Assembly (NCBI GenBank): GCA_023228465.1
Contig: JALOBC010000029.1
Span: forward strand, 1-37,419
DNA from: Dokdonella sp.
GTDB taxonomy: Bacteria > Pseudomonadota > Gammaproteobacteria > Xanthomonadales > Rhodanobacteraceae
DNA: 37,419 nucleotides
Direction of reading: 5' to 3'
Part shown: one piece after another, positions 34,501 through 37,419 of the stretch
Numbering within the stretch: the first letter of the stretch is position 1
How the letters are laid out: the number at the start of each line of letters is the position of its first letter
Translations under genes and position numbers: made by a program
Notes under the pieces: model-generated
What the model was told of the DNA's origin: nothing
What the model saw: only the letters and a program-made list of their open reading frames with translations
Databases searched by the model: none

Positions 34501-35631
34501 CCAGCCGTGCACCATCTGCCCGCTCACCTGGTCGCGCGCGAACCAGCCCGCACCATCGAAATCCAGCCACATCTCGCGCGCCAGGCGCAGGCGGTTGCGC
34601 TGCTCGCCCGCCAGCCCGCGCGAGCGCTGCTCGATCGTGAGTGCGGCGTCGCCGGCGAGCGCGAATGCCGGCAGGTTGCGCCATTGCGCAGGCACGCCGG
34701 CCTGCGCCGGGTCCACCTGGATCGGCCCGCTTGCGGCGGTCATGCGCAGTTGCGGGTTCGCGGCATAGCTCCAGATCTCCTGCGCCGGCCAGGGCGCTGC
34801 AGCGGGTCGCAGGGTCACCTTTTCAAGCGGCGCCAGCGCACGTGCGCGCAGCATCAGGACCGCGCGGCCAGGCTGGACGCGCACGCGCAGGCGGCCCTCG
34901 CCGTCCAGGCGCGCCGGCCAGTCGGCCTCGAGCGAAAGCGGTGCGAAACCGGCGGGCAGCGCCGGCCCCACGATCTCCTCGCGCAGCGCGCCGGAAACGG
35001 ACAGTTCGACGCGCGTGGCCAGCACCGCCGGCAGGTCGTCGGCCAGGTGCCGATAGACCCGCACTTCCAGGCTGTCGGCGGCGCTCGCCTGCGCGCTCGC
35101 ACGGCCGAGGGTGAGCTCATCGCCGCTGCGCTGCACCGGCATGATCAAGGCACCGTCGATGCTGAGGCTTACCAGGCCTGCCGCTTCGGGCACGTGCAGG
35201 GACTGCGGGCGCTCGTTCCAGGGGATGTGCGCGCGCAGGTCGTGCCCGCCCGGCTCCAGCCAGAGCGCCGGGCCGGCGCGGTCCACCACCACCGCCGGGC
35301 GACCGTTCACCGTCACCTGTTGAGGCCAATGCGCCGCATCGCCTGCCAGCGGGATCCAGCCGGCCGCATCCACCTGCCAGTGCTGGCTCAAGTTCGCCCC
35401 CTGCGCATCGGCGGCAATGGACAGCACGCCAGGCCAGGCACACAGGAAGTCTGCTGCCGCCGCGCCCGCCTGGCCGGCGATCAGCGGACAGGCGCGATAG
35501 GCCTGGTCCTGCAACGCCCAGCCGCGCCAGCCGTCGAGCGGCGCGGGCACCTCGGGCGCGGCCGCGGCTGCACTCGTGAACACGACCAGGGCAAGGACGG
35601 CGATCCTGTGCAGCAGGCAAGGCAGGCGCAT
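31558..35631 (-). CDS. Very large envelope membrane protein, 1357 residues
   Basis: The ATG at 35631 has GGAG 8 bp upstream and starts a signal peptide (LPCLLHRIAVLALVVFTSAAAAAPE), so it is preferred over the ATG seven codons earlier. The first ~470 residues are beta-rich and should be periplasmic. A block of four or so membrane helices follows (about 475-575), then a Pro/Ala-rich linker, then another membrane stretch and a second signal-peptide-like segment ending SAQA/QGFPP near residue 730. A second beta-rich region (about 735-1160) includes CAPAC, and four C-terminal helices (about 1165-1335) end the protein. No catalytic motif is recognised. I recall similar two-module proteins in related genera but not a function. 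It may be an envelope biogenesis or stress protein. Confidence 0.85.
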   Translation of the reverse strand: MRLPCLLHRIAVLALVVFTSAAAAAPEVPAPLDGWRGWALQDQAYRACPLIAGQAGAAAADFLCAWPGVLSIAADAQGANLSQHWQVDAAGWIPLAGDAAHWPQQVTVNGRPAVVVDRAGPALWLEPGGHDLRAHIPWNERPQSLHVPEAAGLVSLSIDGALIMPVQRSGDELTLGRASAQASAADSLEVRVYRHLADDLPAVLATRVELSVSGALREEIVGPALPAGFAPLSLEADWPARLDGEGRLRVRVQPGRAVLMLRARALAPLEKVTLRPAAAPWPAQEIWSYAANPQLRMTAASGPIQVDPAQAGVPAQWRNLPAFALAGDAALTIEQRSRGLAGEQRNRLRLAREMWLDFDGAGWFARDQVSGQMVHGWRLDAAAPYVLERAEAATGTAAALLVTRGAQPQSSGVEWRTPQVALGAGLRLEPGAAHFPILGWQDSFEQVDTQLHLPWGYRLLGAPGADHVAGSWMSRWTLLDVFLAAVLGLLAWRALGVAGGIAALAYLLLGYQEPGAPLWSLLAVLTLVLIARELPPGKLARATGWLRNAALLVLVLVALPFIAAQIRQAVYPQLEGAVAPSHVDLESPAPSVARRAPPPAPPVPELSARSGAPAAPPPKMIERLRAPPASDDLNRYAASTVMQTGAGEPAWQLGHRYTLTWSGPVTPAQEVRLVIAPPWLVRPLRIVLVALLAFLLLRAARPALRLPGRAAAPLLIAALTLASPALVPSAQAQGFPPQTLLDELRTRLSEAPECAPACATIASAEVAASEGTIEVALEIHAAHASAVPLPFDSGALTLVGVRVDGTPREGIARHREAWLLALPRGVHRVDLRFGAEAERIALTFPLQPMRLHFAGSGWQASGLANARLQGDTLTLVRMRERGAPAPGTGAQQFDPYVRVERTLELGLDWRVHTRVLRLAPREGGFAVGVPLLAGEHVSSAGVDVEDGKAQVGFASDQAEVAWTSSLDKGERLALVAPPLGARAEVWRLRVNPVWHLTHAGVPASAPEESGNPDAPHEFAFHPLPGETLQLAIDRPEAVSGATRAIDAVTLQHQVGQRAATSTLDLTMRASQGGEHAIGLPADAEVLAVSRNGELLNLRPREGRLSLPLVPGRQVFEIRFQQDQRVAPASTTPAVALELPAANIDLAMQLPQDRWLLATTGPAAGPAVLYWGELLVMLMVAFALSRLRRSPLRLHEWILLGLGFSTFSWVALLLVVAWLFALDRRAHADIASPRLFNLAQVGLALLTLVALACLFASIQHGLLGQPDMHVAGNGSWSQDDLRWFADQSSNLLPVARAISLPLWAYQLAMLAWALWLASALLRWVRRGFAAWMRGGYWRQTAPVARIDLPDSEPPMPGA

Positions 35632-35801
35632 GGCAGCTCCGTGGATGGGCAACGCGGGGGCAGCGATGGGGTGCAGCGAGTTGATGCGGAGTGTCGCGGG
35701 TTGGTGCGTGGCTTGCCAGTGGCGCGATGCCTATGGCCGTGCCGGATAGACGTGAGGCGTCGGCGGTGGCACGGCCAGCACACGGGGCGAAGCCCTGATA
35801 G

Positions 35802-36059
35802 CGCTGGAACTGGCACGTCTGGATTCGCGAGGCGCGCCACTACGGCGTCCTGCACCCCAACGGCAAGCGCCTGATCGCGCTGCTGCAGGTGCTGCTCAAG
35901 GTCGACATCGGCGTCGCGACCGCCTGGCTCAAACCGCGCCCGACCTTCACCTGCGCCCATTGCGGCGGCGCCATGCAGGTCATCCGCACCCGCCCGCCGC
36001 CAAAACCCCTGCGACGGAATCGTCCGCCCGCTGGAGCCGCCGGATGCACGGTGATGTGA
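35802..36059 (+). pseudogene. IS91-family-like transposase, C-terminal remnant
   Basis: About 85 codons in one frame from just after a TAG (35799-35801) to a TGA at 36057-36059. The peptide has REARHYGVLHPNGKRLIALL followed by FTCAHCGGAMQVIRTRPPP. The HYGxLHP-type segment and the CxxCGGxMxVI zinc-ribbon-like motif with Pro-rich tail match what I know of the C-terminus of Y2 transposases of the IS91 family. The upstream catalytic part with the two Tyr is absent, so this is a decayed fragment. Family identity is moderately sure; the exact element is unknown. Confidence 0.55.
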
Positions 36060-36266
36060 ACGCAAGCACCCGCTTCGGCAATGCGGCCTTCGGCGCCTGC
36101 GAGCCGACAACGGCGCGTGGGCGGGAATCAGCGCAAAGGCGCGCAATGCGCCTTCGGGGCGGAGCGAAAATCCCGTCGGGCACCGCCGGCCGCCTCAACA
36201 CGCCGCGCACTGGCCTCATTCGGCCACCGCACCGGCTGACACGCCAAAAGCTATCTCCATGGGAAA

Positions 36267-36313
36267 CCGCGATCCAGGAACCGGGCTTGTCCAACAACCG
36301 GTTCAGATCGCGG
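36267..36313. repeat. Long inverted repeat / hairpin in the IS remnant area
   Basis: Arms CCGCGATC-CAGG-AACCGG (36267-36284) and CCGGTT-CA-GATCGCGG (36298-36313) pair over 14 bases with a small internal bulge around a 13-nt loop. A second, overlapping stem, GATCGCG/CGCGATC (36306-36312 with 36321-36327), shares the right arm, so two alternative folds compete. Location about 200 bp after the IS91-like remnant fits an oriIS-type terminal structure, but this is inference. Confidence 0.6.
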
Positions 36314-36368
36314 CTCGCTTCGCGATCGCGATCCAGGCCCGAGCCAGACACATCGGCTCAACAAGACC

Positions 36369-36530
36369 GTCTACGGAAATGCCGTCCGACATCGTTGCAG
36401 CCCGCCAGCACTGACACGGAACACGCAAGACGCAACACCGAACAACCACCACCGGCAGGCGCCCGAAAGCCCAGGGCAAAAGCGTCACTCGCCCTGCTTG
36501 ACGGAGAAGTTTTCTACGGCATTGTTAGAC
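36369..36530 (-). other. Possible degenerate integron attC after brnA
   Basis: On the minus strand the sequence 6 bp past the brnA stop reads GTCTAAC (36530 to 36524), which fits the inverse core consensus RYYYAAC, followed by AATGCCGT. About 150 bp on, ACGGCATT-TCC-GTAGAC mirrors that segment but with a damaged core (GTAGAC for TTAGAC). Arms match over about 13 bases. The span (162 bp) is longer than usual attC sites and the centre shows no clear symmetry, so this is tentative. Confidence 0.35.
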
Positions 36531-36536
36531 CGGTAC

Positions 36537-36815
36537 CTACGATGCGCGCTTGCTGAGCAACTCGGCCATGCGCGTCTGCCAGCCGGGGCCAGTGGCCTTC
36601 CAGGCGGCGAGCACCGATTCCGGAAGGCGGATCGTGACCTGACGGCGCGGATTGGTGGCAACAGGGCGACCAGCACGTTTGACCGTGCCACGCTTGAGCA
36701 TGGCATCCGTCAGCTCCGGAAGCTCCTTGTACTCACTAGGCTTGACCTTGTGCGAGTCCACGCGCTTGAGGTCAGACTTCAAGGTACGGGCCGATACGGG
36801 CTTGCTCGCGTTCAT
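36537..36815 (-). CDS. brnA: Antitoxin BrnA
   Basis: 92 residues. The C-terminal half has the ribbon-helix-helix-like DNA-binding pattern RRQVTIRLPESVLAAWKATG followed by PGWQTRMAELL, and the centre has the ELTDAMLKRGTVKRAGRP signature typical of BrnA. BrnA neutralises BrnT and represses the operon by binding its operator. The start lies inside the 3' end of brnT (44-bp overlap), a usual feature of this pair. Its stop codon is 6 bp from a GTCTAAC heptamer resembling the inverse core of an integron attC, as expected when the pair is carried on a gene cassette. Confidence 0.92.
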   Translation of the reverse strand: MNASKPVSARTLKSDLKRVDSHKVKPSEYKELPELTDAMLKRGTVKRAGRPVATNPRRQVTIRLPESVLAAWKATGPGWQTRMAELLSKRAS

Positions 36816-37047
36816 TGGCTTTTCTCATGCTGAAAATGTGGCGAACTGCTCCTCTTGGCGTGTAGCCGATCACGACAAGGCGACCGGCCAGATAGCCGAA
36901 GCAGATCATGCGCGTCTCGCCATAATCCTGGCGGGTGTCCTCGACCTCGAAAGTGAGGCCGGCAAAGACCTCAGGCGCATCCTCGAAATCGAGGCCGCGC
37001 TCATCAAGCGTCTTTTGTCGCTTGGCCGGGTCATACCTGATGCGCAT
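36772..37047 (-). CDS. brnT: Toxin BrnT (RelE-like RNase fold)
   Basis: 91 residues, normal length. Starts MRIRYDPAKRQKTLDERG and continues LDFEDAPEVFAG, GETRMICFGYLAGRLVVIGYT and HIFSMRKANEREQ, the order of conserved segments in BrnT. BrnT is a ribonuclease toxin that arrests translation and forms a complex with BrnA. It overlaps brnA by 44 bp, so both are made from one mRNA. A near-consensus promoter (37053-37081) puts the predicted transcript start at about the A of the start codon, so the mRNA may be leaderless. A 22-bp imperfect palindrome over the promoter is the likely BrnA operator. Confidence 0.92.
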   Translation of the reverse strand: MRIRYDPAKRQKTLDERGLDFEDAPEVFAGLTFEVEDTRQDYGETRMICFGYLAGRLVVIGYTPRGAVRHIFSMRKANEREQARIGPYLEV

Positions 37048-37048
37048 A

Positions 37049-37081
37049 CATTATTGTAACTACAACAATGTGCCAGCGCAA
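37049..37081 (-). promoter_or_regulatory. brnTA promoter and putative BrnA operator
   Basis: Promoter on the minus strand: -35 TTGCGC (37081 to 37076), 17-bp spacer, -10 TACAAT (37058 to 37053). An imperfect palindrome at 37049-37070 (CATTATTGTA...ACAACAATG; 18 of 22 bases agree with its reverse complement) covers the -10 and half the spacer. A hairpin, GCCAGC/GCTGGC (37072-37077 with 37086-37091), overlaps the -35. Confidence 0.65.
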
Positions 37082-37098
37082 GAGAGCTGGCTGTGCCG

Positions 37099-37148
37099 GT
37101 CTAACGCCTGAACTAAGCCGCGCCGCGAAGCGGTGTCGACTTGAATGA
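37099..37148 (-). other. Integron attC site, truncated at its 5' side
   Basis: On the minus strand the sequence runs TCATTCAAGTCGACACCGCT, then TCGCGGCGCGGCTTAGTTCA, then GGCGTTAGAC. It ends in the core heptamer GTTAGAC (37105 to 37099). From memory this closely follows the aadA-type attC (…TCATTCAAGCCGACGCCGCT…CGCGGCTTAATTCAAGCGTTAGAT), with only a few substitutions. The expected 5' end (GTCTAACAAT) is missing: after TCATTCAAG the upstream bases belong to an IS110-like reading frame. Orientation means the cassette that follows, on the minus strand, is brnT-brnA. Confidence 0.8.
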
Positions 37149-37419
37149 GCTGCCGGGCGAGGTGAAGGCCGTGCTCGAAGAGCTGCGCGCCCATGGGGCG
37201 CGCCTGCACGCGGCCATCGACGCGTGCGATGCACGCATCGCCAGCCACGTGCGCGAGGATGTACGTTGCCAGCGCCTGCGCCAGATCACCGGCATCGGGC
37301 CGCTCACCGCTGACGCCGCGGTGGCCACCATCGCCGATGCCGGCATGTTCAAGAATGGCCGCCAGCTGGCTGCGTGGCTGGGGCTGGTACCCACCCAGCA
37401 TTCCAGCGGCGGACATGCG
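37141..37419 (+). pseudogene. IS110-family transposase C-terminal fragment, fused to attC and cut by the window end
   Basis: 93 codons in frame to the last base. Contains RLRQITGIGPLTADAAVATI and FKNGRQLAAWLGLVPTQHSS, the helix-hairpin-helix-like and catalytic-serine-type C-terminal segment (transposase_20) of IS110/IS1111 elements. A TAA lies in the same frame at 37114-37116, and the N-terminal DEDD domain is absent upstream, so the gene is 5' truncated at the attC junction. The frame begins with the last bases of the attC. Whether the 3' end is intact cannot be seen. Confidence 0.78.

Larger units (their letters stand above)
35632..36536. other. Gene-poor interval with mobile-element remnants
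   Basis: About 900 bp between the large envelope gene and brnA. No intact gene is convincing. It contains an IS91-like transposase C-terminal remnant (35802-36059), a strong hairpin pair (36267-36327) and, beside the brnA stop, an integron-like heptamer. The part from 35650 to 35800 and the rest between these elements show nothing I recognise. Confidence 0.6.

Noticed and set aside
36289-36350. A plus-strand attC starting at GTCCAAC
   Set aside because: The heptamer fits RYYYAAC and a CGCTTCGCG centre follows, but the 3' half has no GTTRRRY core and the arms do not pair; it is better explained by the hairpin at 36267-36327.
1-37419. CRISPR arrays, rRNA or tRNA genes
   Set aside because: No regularly spaced short repeats and no rRNA- or tRNA-like stretch were recognised by eye; a covariance-model search would be needed to exclude them fully.

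Overview
The window is a GC-rich (roughly 68-70%), densely packed bacterial chromosome segment. Gene content and order (tsaD beside rpsU, then yqeY and dnaG; engB divergent from cytochrome c4, followed by two dsbA genes; plant/proteobacterial-type gshA; folB-folK beside a pteridine reductase) point to a gammaproteobacterium of the Xanthomonadales/Lysobacterales, probably a Rhodanobacteraceae/Lysobacteraceae relative. That placement is inferred from family knowledge and gene order, not from a database search.

Layout. (1) 1-4678: two consecutive plus-strand genes for large secreted DUF11-repeat proteins. The first is cut by the window start; the second ends in a C-terminal membrane/sorting-like tail. 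(2) 4749-10374: a cold-shock protein gene with a clear terminator, then the macromolecular-synthesis block dnaG, yqeY and rpsU on the minus strand and tsaD divergent on the plus strand. An outer-membrane beta-barrel gene on the opposite strand separates rpsU from yqeY, and no rpoD follows dnaG. (3) 10395-13733: a very large secreted zinc metalloprotease with three C-terminal repeats and a terminal beta-sandwich-like domain. (4) 14006-17793: folB, folK, a DUF6159-like membrane protein, a convergent pteridine reductase and a MidA-type methyltransferase. (5) 18037-27253: a long run of minus-strand genes, in transcription order cytochrome c4, dsbA, dsbA, an EEP nuclease/phosphatase, lytic transglycosylase slt, a CPA-type antiporter, an NDUFA9-like SDR and cca. 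Several overlap or lie 1-50 bp apart. (6) 27386-31209: engB, gshA, a 56-residue coiled-coil protein and a group II PLP-dependent decarboxylase on the plus strand. (7) 31232-35631: an 81-residue hypothetical protein and a 1357-residue envelope protein on the minus strand. (8) 35632-37419: an accessory, mobile-looking end. It holds an IS91-like transposase remnant, strong hairpins, a brnT-brnA toxin-antitoxin pair, an integron attC site and an IS110-family transposase fragment fused to that attC.

The most interesting part is the right edge. The sequence at 37099-37148 closely resembles the aadA-type attC family in minus orientation. The brnT-brnA pair begins directly after its core site, and a second core-like heptamer lies 6 bp beyond the brnA stop codon. 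I read this as a toxin-antitoxin gene cassette from an integron array, with the preceding attC interrupted by an IS110/IS1111-type element. The integrase, if present, would most likely lie to the right of the window.

The rest is mostly core metabolism and envelope biology: translation (rpsU, tsaD, cca, engB), replication priming (dnaG), folate (folB, folK, pteridine reductase), thiol redox (two dsbA, gshA), cell wall (slt), and respiratory electron transfer (cytochrome c4, NDUFA9-like SDR).
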